Shown piece by piece: positions 45,537 to 54,018 of a stretch of 64,000 nt of DNA. The translations under genes and the position numbers were made by a program. The stretch is from NCBI RefSeq assembly GCF_014843845.1, contig NZ_JHQS01000056.1, positions 240,713 to 304,712 of the forward strand. Reading direction: 5' to 3'. Source of the stretch: Mesorhizobium amorphae. Its GTDB lineage: Bacteria; Pseudomonadota; Alphaproteobacteria; Rhizobiales; Rhizobiaceae. Within the stretch, counting starts at the first letter, position 1, and each line of letters begins with the position of its first letter. The notes below the pieces were generated by a model that did not search any database, had not been told where the DNA came from, and worked only from the letters and a program-made list of their open reading frames with translations.

Positions 45537-45638
45537 TTATTGCGGCGTGATGACAGGGCCGGAAGCGCCGTTGACGGCGGTGATCGCGGAAAGCCTGCCC
45601 TTCTTGACAAGCGCCGGCTTCTCATAGGTCTTTTTCAT
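45537..45638 (-). CDS. lasso-leader-like mini-gene, copy 2
   Basis: A 33-residue peptide: MKKTYEKPALVKKGRLSAIT, then AVNGASGPVITPQ. The full leader pattern Y-x2-P-x-L-x3-G-x5-T is present. Upstream CTTGGAGG is a strong ribosome site. The leader is almost identical to copies 3 and 4; the tail after ASGPV is variable. No Asp or Glu is present in the tail to close a lasso ring, so the product is not a standard lasso peptide. Confidence 0.78.
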   Translation of the reverse strand: MKKTYEKPALVKKGRLSAITAVNGASGPVITPQ

Positions 45639-45727
45639 GTCCAAGTCCTCCAAGGATCTTATGCAGTCAGGTTGCCATCTTCGCTCAATCAAGGGTGCGG
45701 CCAAGCATGCAGTCTGGCCTGCCGAAA

Positions 45728-45829
45728 TCAGCCTGCGGGCCCGACGGGGCCGGAAGCGCCGTTGCCGGCCGTAATCGCCGAAAGCCTGCCCTTTTTGACA
45801 AGCACCGGCTTCTCGTAGGTCTTTTTCAT
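45728..45829 (-). CDS. lasso-leader-like mini-gene, copy 3
   Basis: A 33-residue peptide: MKKTYEKPVLVKKGRLSAIT, then AGNGASGPVGPAG. The leader is complete. The putative core is glycine-rich and neutral. It is preceded by CTTGGAG and by an inter-gene spacer that resembles the spacers of the neighbouring copies (GGCAGCCCGACATTGCCGGG), showing that the whole unit of about 185 bases was duplicated. Confidence 0.78.
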   Translation of the reverse strand: MKKTYEKPVLVKKGRLSAITAGNGASGPVGPAG

Positions 45830-45912
45830 GCCCAACGCTCCAAGATTCCCAGCCCGGCAATGTCGGGCTGCCGTCTTCTGTCAATCATGGGTGAGTGTCT
45901 GCCCGGCTGAGA

Positions 45913-46014
45913 TCAGCCCGGCAGCACAACAGGACCGGAGGCGCCGTTGGCGGCCGTAATCGCCGAAAGCCTGCCCTTCTTGACAAGCACCGGCTTCTCA
46001 TAGGTCTTCTTCAT
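45913..46014 (-). CDS. lasso-leader-like mini-gene, copy 4 (promoter-proximal)
   Basis: A 33-residue peptide: MKKTYEKPVLVKKGRLSAIT, then AANGASGPVVLPG. It is first in the direction of transcription. Upstream CTGGAGAG serves as ribosome site, and about 450 bases of intergenic DNA precede it. An in-frame extension to 46236 exists but is not similar to the other copies and is not needed. Similar peptides in rhizobia are annotated as putative RiPP precursors (from memory). Confidence 0.78.
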   Translation of the reverse strand: MKKTYEKPVLVKKGRLSAITAANGASGPVVLPG

Positions 46015-46472
46015 GATCGAACTCTCCAGAATATCCCGCGCGGATAATGTCAGACTCGTGTTTCCTGTCAACCATGCCGGCCGCTGTTGCCCTCTATTCT
46101 TGAAGAAGTCGGCATTTCTGCTCTCGACGCCCGCGCGGAGTGACACGAAAGACACAGGCAGCAGCGCGTTGCGCATTCGGATATTCGCGCGTCGGCCGCA
46201 TAGATCTGTGGATTCGAAGATCTTTCCCGAAAGCATTGAGCCCGCAATGGCTTCCCCGATCTTGCAATTTCCGGCACCGGGACCGGTTCAGCTTTTGATT
46301 GAATTGATTGAATCGCCGACCCGCTCTAACTATTTGTTTTTACGCAATTCCGGACGGAAACCGCCGCGCGCTTTTCCTGGAATTGCTCTAGCCTTCGCGT
46401 CGAGCTCGGCTAGGATGTTGATGTCGCTTTCTTCCCGCGGGGGGGAGACAGGCGCCGCTGCGGGGGGAACCG
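46015..46472. other. intergenic region upstream of mini-gene array and WD40 gene
   Basis: About 458 bases between divergent units. It contains a repeat copy at 46322-46390 and must hold the promoters of both the mini-gene array and the WD40 protein gene. No specific promoter boxes were identified and no further gene is convincing. Confidence 0.4.
46322..46390 (+). repeat. RIME-like intergenic element, copy 1
   Basis: Contains TTTTTACGCAATTCCGGACG, then GAAACCGCCGCGCGCTTTTC and CTGGAATTGCTCTA. Near-identical elements occur inverted at 53788-53853 and direct at 57740-57812. It resembles the mosaic intergenic elements of rhizobia; the name is from memory. Confidence 0.8.
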
Positions 46473-47918
46473 ATGAACAGGTCTGTCGACAGGCTGCTGG
46501 CGTTTCTTGTGCTGGCCGTTGCCCTTGCCTGCCTGGCGCATGCGTACCTGCTGCCGGGCACCTTCGCCTTGAGCCGCCTGGCGCATCCGCTGGCGGATGC
46601 GGCGTCCCTGCGGCTTGTGGCATTCCTGGCGGCGGCGCTGGTCTGCGCACTCGGTGCGCTGTTGTTCTGGCAAGGCCTTTTGCCGGGCCGGCCGGGCCAC
46701 CAGCGCGGAGCGCCGCTGTTCGGTCGCGCCGCGGAGGTGCAGGACGCGGGCAGGCCGCGCCTGCGCCGGGTTTTCCTTGTCTTGCCGATGCTCGCCGTGC
46801 TGGCACTGCTGGCCGACCAGTTCGGCCCGTGGCGGCCGCGCGGCGAGGTGCCCGCCGAGCCGAAGGGTCAGGATGTCGCCGATGCGCCGCCGCCAGCGCC
46901 GGTAGCAGCTCCGGAAGAACCGCCAAAGACGGCACTGGCACCTGCGCCTGAGGTTGCCCCGCCGCCACAGACCGTGGCGCCCCCGCCACCATCCGCGCCG
47001 CCGCAACCCACCCAGCCCGACGGCCATCGCGACGCCGTGGTCTGGCTGGCGGTATCGGCTGACGGGCACGAGGTCATGAGCGCCAGCACCGACCGCATGA
47101 TCAAGCTCTGGGACATCGACGGCAAGCGGCTGATCCGCGATCTCGGTATCCACAAGGACATGGCGCGCACGGCGCTGTTCATGCCCGACGGCAAGCGGGC
47201 ACTGACCGCGGGCGACGACGGCGAGATCGTGCTGCGCCAGCTTTCGGATGGCGCGGTGCTGCACGTCTTTTCTTCGGGCCAGAATGGTGGCGTCAGGAAC
47301 CTGGCGATCAGCCCGGACGGCAGACTGGCCGTCAGCGGCCACGACACCGGCAGCGTCATCGTCTGGGATATCGACAAGGGCAGCGTGCTGCATGTGCTGC
47401 CGGGCCACGACTGGTCCGTCAGCGCCGTCGCCGTCTCGCCTGACGGCACGCGCGCCATCTCGGGCAGCATCGACGGCGAGTTGAAGCTCTGGGACATCGT
47501 CTCGGGCAAGCAGTTGCGCAGCTGGCACGGCCACGAGCAGGGCACCTATGGCGCCGTCTTCACCGCCGACGGCCGCCATGCGGTGACCGGCAGCGGCGAC
47601 TACACGATCAAGCTCTGGGATCTCGACACCTTCAAGGAAGTGCGCCGCTTCGAGGGCCATTCCGGCACCGTCTACGAAATCGCGCTGTCCTCCGACGGCA
47701 AGCGGCTGGCCTCGGTCTCGCTCGACGGCACGGCGCGGTTGTGGAACATGGACACCGGCGACCAGATTGCCGAGTTCGATCCAGGCACCGGGCCGCTTTA
47801 TTCAGTCGCCTTCGCCGCCGACGGCACGCTGCTCACCGGCGGCTACGACCGCACCATCAGGGACTGGCCAGGGGCGGGCGGCGACGGCGTGGTGCTGTTC
47901 GCCGGCGCGCCGGAGTGA
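46473..47918 (+). CDS. membrane-anchored WD40-repeat protein
   Basis: A 481-residue protein. Three hydrophobic segments (about 7-28, 44-66 and 99-116) lie in the first 120 residues. A proline/alanine-rich linker (about 125-185) precedes about seven WD40 repeats forming a beta-propeller (TDRMIKLWDIDGKRLI, DGELKLWDIVSGKQL, DYTIKLWDLDTFKEV, DGTARLWNMDTGDQI). It probably scaffolds a protein complex at the membrane. Similar proteins sometimes carry a cytochrome c domain; no CxxCH is present here. It is divergent from the mini-gene array, so a shared regulatory region is possible. Confidence 0.85.
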   Translation: MNRSVDRLLAFLVLAVALACLAHAYLLPGTFALSRLAHPLADAASLRLVAFLAAALVCALGALLFWQGLLPGRPGHQRGAPLFGRAAEVQDAGRPRLRRVFLVLPMLAVLALLADQFGPWRPRGEVPAEPKGQDVADAPPPAPVAAPEEPPKTALAPAPEVAPPPQTVAPPPPSAPPQPTQPDGHRDAVVWLAVSADGHEVMSASTDRMIKLWDIDGKRLIRDLGIHKDMARTALFMPDGKRALTAGDDGEIVLRQLSDGAVLHVFSSGQNGGVRNLAISPDGRLAVSGHDTGSVIVWDIDKGSVLHVLPGHDWSVSAVAVSPDGTRAISGSIDGELKLWDIVSGKQLRSWHGHEQGTYGAVFTADGRHAVTGSGDYTIKLWDLDTFKEVRRFEGHSGTVYEIALSSDGKRLASVSLDGTARLWNMDTGDQIAEFDPGTGPLYSVAFAADGTLLTGGYDRTIRDWPGAGGDGVVLFAGAPE

Positions 47919-47961
47919 GCACTGACGCGCTCTGCCGCTGCGGGAAAGCGCCGTGGCCAGA

Positions 47962-48147
47962 GCTGCCAATCTCCCCCCTTGTGGGGGAGATGCCCGGCAG
48001 GGCAGAGGGGGGCGCGAAGGAACGCGACATTCGAGTTAAATCTACTTAATATCAATGGCTTGTGCAGGACTAATTAAAAGATAGGTCGGCGGGACAGCGC
48101 CCCCCTCTGTCCTGCCGGACATCTCCCCCACTTGGGGGGAGATCGGC
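47962..48147. repeat. inverted-arm intergenic repeat, copy B
   Basis: The arms are at 47962-48020 and 48090-48147, with an AT-rich centre (TTAAATCTACTTAATATCAA) that is unlike the rest of the repeat and of the genome. The whole stretch of about 309 bases between the WD40 and amidase genes is otherwise empty. Confidence 0.85.
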
Positions 48148-48227
48148 TGTCACCGCGGCTTTCGCGAGGCATACTTCTTCGAGGCCAATACCGGCTCGAC
48201 ACAAAACACAAAGTACTGGAACACCCC

Positions 48228-50273
48228 ATGCCCGATCTCCACCTCGTCGAAGCCTCGATCGCCGACCTGCGCCGTGCGCTGGAAGAGGGCACCGTCACCA
48301 GCGTTGAACTGGTCGGTGCTTATCTCAGGCGCATCGCGCATTACGATCGCCACGGCATCGTCCTCAACGCCGTGCCGGTGCTCAACCCAAAGATGTTCGA
48401 GGAAGCCGCCGCGTCCGACCGCCGCCGCCGCGAGGGTGCGGCCCTCGGCCCGCTGGACGGCATCCCCTACACCGCCAAGGACAGCTACAAGGTCAGCGGC
48501 CTGACGGTGGCCGCTGGCTCGCCGGCCTTCGAGCATCTCGTCGCCAGTGAGGACGCCTTCACCATCGCGCGCCTGCGCGCCGGCGGCGCTGTGCTGATCG
48601 GGCTGACCAACATGCCGCCGATGGCCAATGGCGGCATGCAGCGCGGGGTCTATGGCCGCGCCGAAAGCCCCTACAATGGCGACTACCTGACCGCCGCCTT
48701 CGCCTCCGGATCGTCGAACGGTTCCGGCACGGCGACCGCCGCGAGCTTCGCCGCTTTCGGGCTCGGCGAGGAGACATGGTCGTCCGGCCGGGCGCCGGCC
48801 TCCAACAACGCGCTGGTCGCCTACACGCCATCGCGCGGCGTCATTTCGGTGCGCGGCAACTGGCCTTTGGTGCCGACCATGGACGTGGTGGTTCCGCACA
48901 CCCGCTCGGTGCCTGACATGCTAGAACTGCTCGACGTGATCGTCGCCGACGACGCGGAGACGCGCGGTGATTTCTGGCGCGCGCAGCCCTGGGTGGCGCT
49001 GCCGAAGACCAGCAACGTGCGGCCGCAAAGCTACACCGCGCTCGAGCTGAATGGCGCGCTGAGTGGCAAGCGGCTCGGCGTGCCACGCATGTATATTGGC
49101 CGCGACACGGAAGCCGCCAAACCAATCGAAACCCGCGCCTCGGTGCTGGACCTGTGGCAGCAGGCGGCGCGCGATCTGGAGCGGCTCGGCGCAAAGATAG
49201 TCGAGGTCGATTTTCCCGTCGTCTCCAACTACGAGCGCGACCGCCCGGGTGCGAAGACCATGGTCGAGCGCGGGCTGGTGCCGCAACAGTTCGCCGAGCG
49301 CGAGATCTGGGATCTCTGCACCTTTGCCTGGGACGATTTTTTGCGCGCCAATGCCGATCCGGCCATTCCCGATCTCGTCTCGGTCGACGGCCCGAAGATC
49401 TTCCCGCAGCCGCCGGGCACGTTGCCGGACCGCTATGCCGAGGACGGTTTCGACCTGGCGGAGTATGTCGAGCGCGCGAAGCTGGGCGTCACGCCCTTCG
49501 CCGACATCCCGATGCTGGAAGCGGGCGTGAAGGGGCTGGAGGCGACGCGGCGGATCGATTTCGAGGACTGGCTCGACGCGCAAGGCCTCGACGCCGTGGT
49601 GCTGCCGGCCGTCGCCGATGTCGGGCCGGCCGATGCCGATGTCGACGAGGCCTCGGCAGCCCTTGCCTGGCGCAACGGCACCTGGGTCGCCAACGGCAAT
49701 CTGGTCTGGCGTCACCTCGGCATTCCGACCGTCACCGTGCCGATGGGCACGATGGCCGATATTGGCATGCCGGTCGGCCTCACCTTCGCCGGCAAGGCTT
49801 ACAGCGATGTGGAACTGCTTCGCATGGCCGGCGACTTCGAGCGCTCAAATGCCCGCCGCACCAGCCCGCCGCGCACGCCGGAACTTGCGGACAATGTGTT
49901 TGCCACACTGATGGATGCCGGCCGGGCAGGCGGGGTCGCCGCCGCTGGCCGATCCGCACCGCTCGCCATATCGCTCGCCGCCGAGACGGTCGATGCCGGC
50001 GGTAACGACGAAATCGTCATCGCGCTGGACATCGATGTCGGCGCAGCCGGCGATTTCGAGGCTGCAAGCGTCAAGGTACACGTCAATGGCGAGCCAGTGA
50101 CGATGCAGCGAGCCGGCGCCCGCTACACGGGCCGCACCATCGTGCCTGCCTCGGAACACCAGGGTTTTCACAGCGTCTGGCGCGGTTCCTACGGCTCAAT
50201 CGTCACCGCCATCGTGCAAACCGAGGACGGACGCACCGCCGGCGCCTACACGATCACCGGCGGGATCGGGTGA
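48228..50273 (+). CDS. amidase-signature-family hydrolase with C-terminal extension
   Basis: A 681-residue protein from ATG 48228. The amidase signature is present: PYTAKDSYK (catalytic lysine), GSSNGSGTATAASFAAFGLG (serine of the triad region) and EETWSSGRAPAS (the usual G-G-S-I-R-x-P-A segment, here W-S-S-G-R). Residues 1-570 cover the hydrolase. The last 100 or so form a beta-rich tail (DEIVIALDIDVGAAGDFEAA) not common in amidases. The substrate may be an amide or carbamate. It stands alone between two repeat elements. Confidence 0.88.
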   Translation: MPDLHLVEASIADLRRALEEGTVTSVELVGAYLRRIAHYDRHGIVLNAVPVLNPKMFEEAAASDRRRREGAALGPLDGIPYTAKDSYKVSGLTVAAGSPAFEHLVASEDAFTIARLRAGGAVLIGLTNMPPMANGGMQRGVYGRAESPYNGDYLTAAFASGSSNGSGTATAASFAAFGLGEETWSSGRAPASNNALVAYTPSRGVISVRGNWPLVPTMDVVVPHTRSVPDMLELLDVIVADDAETRGDFWRAQPWVALPKTSNVRPQSYTALELNGALSGKRLGVPRMYIGRDTEAAKPIETRASVLDLWQQAARDLERLGAKIVEVDFPVVSNYERDRPGAKTMVERGLVPQQFAEREIWDLCTFAWDDFLRANADPAIPDLVSVDGPKIFPQPPGTLPDRYAEDGFDLAEYVERAKLGVTPFADIPMLEAGVKGLEATRRIDFEDWLDAQGLDAVVLPAVADVGPADADVDEASAALAWRNGTWVANGNLVWRHLGIPTVTVPMGTMADIGMPVGLTFAGKAYSDVELLRMAGDFERSNARRTSPPRTPELADNVFATLMDAGRAGGVAAAGRSAPLAISLAAETVDAGGNDEIVIALDIDVGAAGDFEAASVKVHVNGEPVTMQRAGARYTGRTIVPASEHQGFHSVWRGSYGSIVTAIVQTEDGRTAGAYTITGGIG

Positions 50274-50281
50274 GGGCGGAA

Positions 50282-50470
50282 GCTGCGATCTCCCCCCTTG
50301 TGGGGGAGATGGCCCGGCAGGCCAGAGGGGGGCGCTGTCCCGCCAGCCTCTCAGTCAACCTATCCGCCATCCTCGCGGGCTTTCGGATGGGCGAATGCAG
50401 GAAGGCCGCGATCCTTCGCGCCCCCCTCTGCCCTGCCGGGCATCTCCCCCACAAGGGGGGAGATTGGCTG
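50282..50470. repeat. inverted-arm intergenic repeat, copy C
   Basis: Left arm 50282-50340 (TCTCCCCCCTTGTGGGGGAG) and right arm 50415-50470 (CATCTCCCCCACAAGGGGGG). The centre of about 75 bases differs from that of the other copies. It fills most of the gap between the amidase and isochorismatase-type genes. Confidence 0.85.
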
Positions 50471-50524
50471 CTTCAGCGTCGCCCTATCCTTGACCCACCC
50501 GCCTCCCACGCTATGTTCGCGCCC

Positions 50525-51067
50525 ATGCCAGAACCAGCCCTCGCGCCCCTCATCGTCATCGATCTCCAGACCGGCATGTTCGACGGCCGCTTCGAGCCGC
50601 CTATCCATGATGCCGACGGCATGGTCGCTCGCGCCCGCGCGCTGATCGACTGGGCGAGGCGGAGCGGGCGCAAGGTCGCCTTTATCCGGCATGATGGACC
50701 GGCGGGCGATCCGCTGGCGCCGGGCGAGCCGGGCTGGCCGGTGTGGCCGGCGCTCGGCCAGGCCGGGGACGAACCGACTTTCGCTAAGAGCGTGCGCAAT
50801 GCTTTCAGCAATTCAGCTCTTGGCGAATGGGTGGCCGGGCAGGGCGCCGGCGAGGTCGTGCTTGCCGGCGCGCAGACCGATTTTTGCATTGCCGCGACGG
50901 TGAAGGGTGCCTTTGCCGAAGGGCTCGGCGTCACCGTGGTTTCCGACGCCCACTCGACTCTGGACACGCCCGGCGAGACCGCCGCCGAGATCATCGCCCG
51001 CCACAACGCCGCCTTCACGGAGGCCGGCGTCACGCTGGTTTCGACGAAGGCGCTGACGGGGAACTGA
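50525..51067 (+). CDS. isochorismatase-family cysteine hydrolase
   Basis: A 180-residue protein (184 if ATG 50513 is used). The catalytic triad is visible: D in LIVIDLQTGMF, K in FAKSVRNAF, C in AGAQTDFCIAATVKGA. The family cleaves amides or ethers, for instance nicotinamide, ureidoacrylate or carbamoyl compounds. The lack of neighbours in a pathway leaves the substrate open. The next gene starts 22 bases downstream and may be co-transcribed. Confidence 0.9.
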   Translation: MPEPALAPLIVIDLQTGMFDGRFEPPIHDADGMVARARALIDWARRSGRKVAFIRHDGPAGDPLAPGEPGWPVWPALGQAGDEPTFAKSVRNAFSNSALGEWVAGQGAGEVVLAGAQTDFCIAATVKGAFAEGLGVTVVSDAHSTLDTPGETAAEIIARHNAAFTEAGVTLVSTKALTGN

Positions 51068-51088
51068 GGCCAACCAGAGGAGGCCACC

Positions 51089-51562
51089 TTGCCACACCTG
51101 ACCTTGCCGGCCGAAGGCGGATGCCGTTGCGGACGCGTGCGGCTGAAAATCTCCGCGCCGCCCTTGCTCACCATGGCCTGCCATTGCACCGGCTGCCAGT
51201 TGATGTCGGCCAGCGCCTATTCGCTGAGCGCCGCCATTCCGAGCAACGGGTTCGAAGTCACTGAGGGCGAACCGGTGATCGGCGGCCTGCACGGCACCTC
51301 GCGGCATTTCTTCTGTCCGCACTGCATGAGCTGGATGTTCACGCGGCCGGAAGGGCTCGACTGGTTCGTCAACCTGCGCCCGACCATGCTCGACGATCCA
51401 GGCTGGTTCACGCCCTTCGTCGAGACCTGGACCAGCGAGAAGCTGCCCTGGGCGACGACGCCGGCTGTGCACAGCTATGCGGCATTGCCGGCGATGGAGG
51501 AATATGAGGCGCTGACGGCCGAGTTTGCTCAAGATTTTGTGACGGGCGGCTCCGCCGGCTGA
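51089..51562 (+). CDS. GFA/CENP-V-family zinc protein
   Basis: A 157-residue protein starting at TTG 51089 behind GAGGAGG. Zinc-binding cysteines appear as GGCRCGRVRL, CHCTGCQ and CPHC, the pattern of the glutathione-dependent formaldehyde-activating enzyme/CENP-V fold. The enzymatic role in most members is unproven. It follows the isochorismatase-like gene closely. Confidence 0.88.
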   Translation: MPHLTLPAEGGCRCGRVRLKISAPPLLTMACHCTGCQLMSASAYSLSAAIPSNGFEVTEGEPVIGGLHGTSRHFFCPHCMSWMFTRPEGLDWFVNLRPTMLDDPGWFTPFVETWTSEKLPWATTPAVHSYAALPAMEEYEALTAEFAQDFVTGGSAG

Positions 51563-51879
51563 TCGCTTTTTGGTCGCGCCGGTGCCGACGGAGCAGGGGT
51601 GGTTGCCACCACATATTGCCTGATGGGGGCGCGGGCCTGCCGTGGTCGACGCGGCTGCGGGGGCGCATGTTGGGGTGTGCTCTGAGCTCGCGTCGACCAG
51701 GGCGGCTCGTACCGCCGCAAAATCAGCATCGCACATCGCTGGTTCGCCGAAACTTCCGCGAAAGCGGAATATGCGGGCGCTAAAGAACGGATTCGGCGCA
51801 AACACTTTCTCTCCTTTCCCGCATTGACCTCCTTCGAACGAGCGGCGACGACTGGCGCTTCAACCGATGGACGACGCCC
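51563..51879. other. intergenic region
   Basis: About 317 bases between the GFA gene and the amidohydrolase gene. No credible gene or repeat was recognised; short frames on both strands look non-coding. Confidence 0.35.
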
Positions 51880-53082
51880 TTGACCGAGCAGACGATTTTC
51901 CTGAACGCAAAACTAGCCGATGGCGCGCTGGTCGATCTCACCGTCACCGACGGGCGCTTCAGCGCCATCACCTCGGCAGCCGAGCGGACGCAAGCAACCG
52001 CCGCCGCCATCATCGACCTCGGTGGGCAGCTCGTCGTGCCCGGTTTCGTCGAGGGCCATATCCATCTCGACACCTCCTTTTACGGTGATGCCTGGCGTCC
52101 GCACATCCCGTGCACCGACGGTTTCGACGTGCGCGAGCGCGTCGCCTTCCAGGCACAAAACCTCGCCGCCGCCGCGCCGATGGCGGAACGCGCGAAAAGC
52201 CAGCTCGAGCTCTGCATCGGCAATGGCAGCCTTGCCATGCGCAGCCATGTCATGGTCGACGGCTCGGTCGGTCTGAAGCACCTCGAAACAATTCTTGCCG
52301 TGCGGGAGGCCTATCGCGACCTGATCGACATCCAGCTCGTCGCCTTCCCGCAAAGCGGTATTCTGTCTTCACCCGGCACGCCGGAACTGCTCGACGAGGC
52401 GCTCAGGCTGGGCTGCGACCTGATCGGCGGGCTCGACCCAGCTAGCCTCGATCGCGACGTATCGGGCCATCTCGACGTGGTATTCGGCCTCGCGCAAAAG
52501 CACGGTGTCGGCGTCGATGTCCATCTGCACGATGGCGGCAGCCTCGGTCTGTTTCAGATCGAGGAGATCGCACATCGGACAAAGGCACTCGGCATGGCCG
52601 GCCACGTCGCGGTCAGCCACGCCTATGCGCTGGGCGACATTCCCGCCGATGCGCTCAACAAGGCCGGCGCGATGCTCGCTACCGCAGGTGTTTCGATCAT
52701 GACCAACGCCCCGGGCAACCACGCCTTTCCGCCGGTCGCCGCACTGCGGCAGGCCGGCGTCACCGTGTTCGGCGGCTCTGACAACATCCGCGATTCCTGG
52801 TGGCCCTATGGCGACGGCGACATGCTCTCTCGCGCCAATTTGATCGGCTACCGCTCCGGCTTCTACGAGGACCGGGAACTGGCGGCAGCCTTCGACGTGG
52901 TGACCTATGCCGGCGCCAAAGCGCTGCGGCTTGAAGGCTACGGCATCGCGGTCGGCGCCGCCGCCGACTTCGTCGCCATGCGGGCGGAGCATGTGCCCGA
53001 GGCGGTCGTCGCCGTGTCGAGAGCGCGCACCGTATATCGCCGGGGCAGGGCCGTCGCGAAGGATGGGAAGATGGCGCGGTGA
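51880..53082 (+). CDS. cytosine-deaminase-like amidohydrolase
   Basis: A 400-residue protein starting at TTG 51880; no in-frame ATG is better placed. Metal-binding and catalytic elements are EGHIHLDTSF (H-x-H), VDVHLHDGG, GHVAVSHAYAL and FGGSDNIRDSWWPYG, the last with the aspartate of the cytosine deaminase/TRZ-type fold. SDNIRDSWWPYGDGDML is especially close to CodA-type enzymes. It probably deaminates a pyrimidine or related ring. No transporter gene is adjacent. Confidence 0.87.
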   Translation: MTEQTIFLNAKLADGALVDLTVTDGRFSAITSAAERTQATAAAIIDLGGQLVVPGFVEGHIHLDTSFYGDAWRPHIPCTDGFDVRERVAFQAQNLAAAAPMAERAKSQLELCIGNGSLAMRSHVMVDGSVGLKHLETILAVREAYRDLIDIQLVAFPQSGILSSPGTPELLDEALRLGCDLIGGLDPASLDRDVSGHLDVVFGLAQKHGVGVDVHLHDGGSLGLFQIEEIAHRTKALGMAGHVAVSHAYALGDIPADALNKAGAMLATAGVSIMTNAPGNHAFPPVAALRQAGVTVFGGSDNIRDSWWPYGDGDMLSRANLIGYRSGFYEDRELAAAFDVVTYAGAKALRLEGYGIAVGAAADFVAMRAEHVPEAVVAVSRARTVYRRGRAVAKDGKMAR

Positions 53083-53276
53083 TGAGGGGCGGCTATTATA
53101 TCGTTCGCCAAGTTTTGTTCGAAAAAGTACACTGAGCAGATCGCCAGCCACATTCATGGGCGCTGACGCTTGGGAGCGACCATCGCACTCCTGCCCCGAC
53201 AGGAGGCATCGGAGCAATTGCGGAGCAACCAGGGCAACCCGGTCTGGGCGCTGAGGCCGTAGCGGCACTGGCACAG

Positions 53277-53450
53277 GTGGATGTATCCGCTTTCGATTGC
53301 GACATCCTGCGAACCGCATTCATCAAATCGGTCACGGAAGGTCATGTCCCGGAAGATCAGTGGCGCTCGCTCGCCGCGTCCCTCATCCGCGACTTGGCCG
53401 GCCACGAAGACATCGACCCCGACATGCTGGACTGGATCACGCGCAAGTAG
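53277..53450 (+). CDS. small hypothetical ORF, possible remnant
   Basis: About 57 residues if read from GTG 53277; the frame is open from 53136 without an ATG. The sequence reads like protein: DILRTAFIKSVTEGHVPEDQ, then WRSLAASLIRDLAGHED and DWITRK before the stop. The part before 53277 also appears coding-like (GGIGAIAEQPGQPGLGAEAV). The lack of a clear start and ribosome site suggests a decayed gene or an unusual start. It lies between two longer empty stretches. Confidence 0.45.
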   Translation: MDVSAFDCDILRTAFIKSVTEGHVPEDQWRSLAASLIRDLAGHEDIDPDMLDWITRK

Positions 53451-53654
53451 CGTCGCTGGTTTTTGCCGTGCTGACCTTTCGGTTCGGAAAAGGCCGTGGC
53501 CAACCCGCCTGGCGACGGCAGGCCAGCGCCGCCGCACCTATCCCAACCCAAGCGGCCTGCCGTCTTCGGCAGATACGCTGCGGCAACACAATAAGTTGCA
53601 AAGGAAATTGGCGAGTTGCAAGGAAATCGACCGGCGCCGCGGTCGGGCGGAGGA

Positions 53655-53696
53655 CAAAGGGCCTGACACCGGGGGTAGTGTGGTGCCAGGCCCTTG
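53655..53696. terminator. strong intergenic hairpin
   Basis: CAAAGGGCCTGACACC pairs with GGTGCCAGGCCCTTG across a loop of about 11 bases (GGGGGTAGTGT), with one mismatch. There is no T run, so a rho-independent role is uncertain; it may be an RNA stability element. Confidence 0.45.
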
Positions 53697-53787
53697 TCGT
53701 CGGGTTCGACGCTGACAATGCGCCTGTGCCGGTTGGTGTAGCAAGGCGGACCATGGTCTGCACCAAAGGTCGCCGTGATCGCGGACT

Positions 53788-53853
53788 TAGGGCAATTCCA
53801 GGAAAAGCGCGTAGCGGTTTTCCGTCCGGACTTGCGTAAAAACAAATACTTAG
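53788..53853 (-). repeat. RIME-like intergenic element, copy 2 (inverted)
   Basis: Reverse orientation of the elements at 46322 and 57740: GGGCAATTCCAGGAAAAGCG, then CGTAGCGGTTTTCCGTCCGG and ACTTGCGTAAAAACAAATAC. Confidence 0.8.
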
Positions 53854-54018
53854 AACGACGCGCTGGATGGGGCCCTCGGCGTGGTGATCCAGGCAGGGTC
53901 GTAACGCGATCCCGTGAATGTGAACGACGATGCCCATCAACGGCCGGCTTCGGTCCTCAGGAAAGAATCGCGAGGACATCATTCCACACGGCGCCCGGCA
54001 AGCCTCGCCCCCGAAATC

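Larger units (their letters stand above)
53451..54018. other. intergenic region with hairpin and repeat
   Basis: About 568 bases. It contains the strong hairpin at 53655-53696 and a RIME-like element at 53788-53853. The rest shows no convincing gene. Frames on the minus strand through this area look non-coding. Confidence 0.4.

Noticed and set aside
45366..46014. Regularly spaced repeats resembling a CRISPR array
   Set aside because: Units are about 185 bases, each contains a start, ribosome site and stop, and there are no short direct repeats with unique spacers.
45366..46014. Claiming a functional lasso-peptide biosynthetic cluster
   Set aside because: No asparagine-synthetase-like cyclase, transglutaminase-like protease or RRE protein is in the window, and the cores lack ring-closing acidic residues.
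46410..47660. 416-codon minus-strand frame opposite the WD40 gene
   Set aside because: The WD40 repeats on the plus strand are unmistakable; the opposite frame is a by-product of repeat codons.
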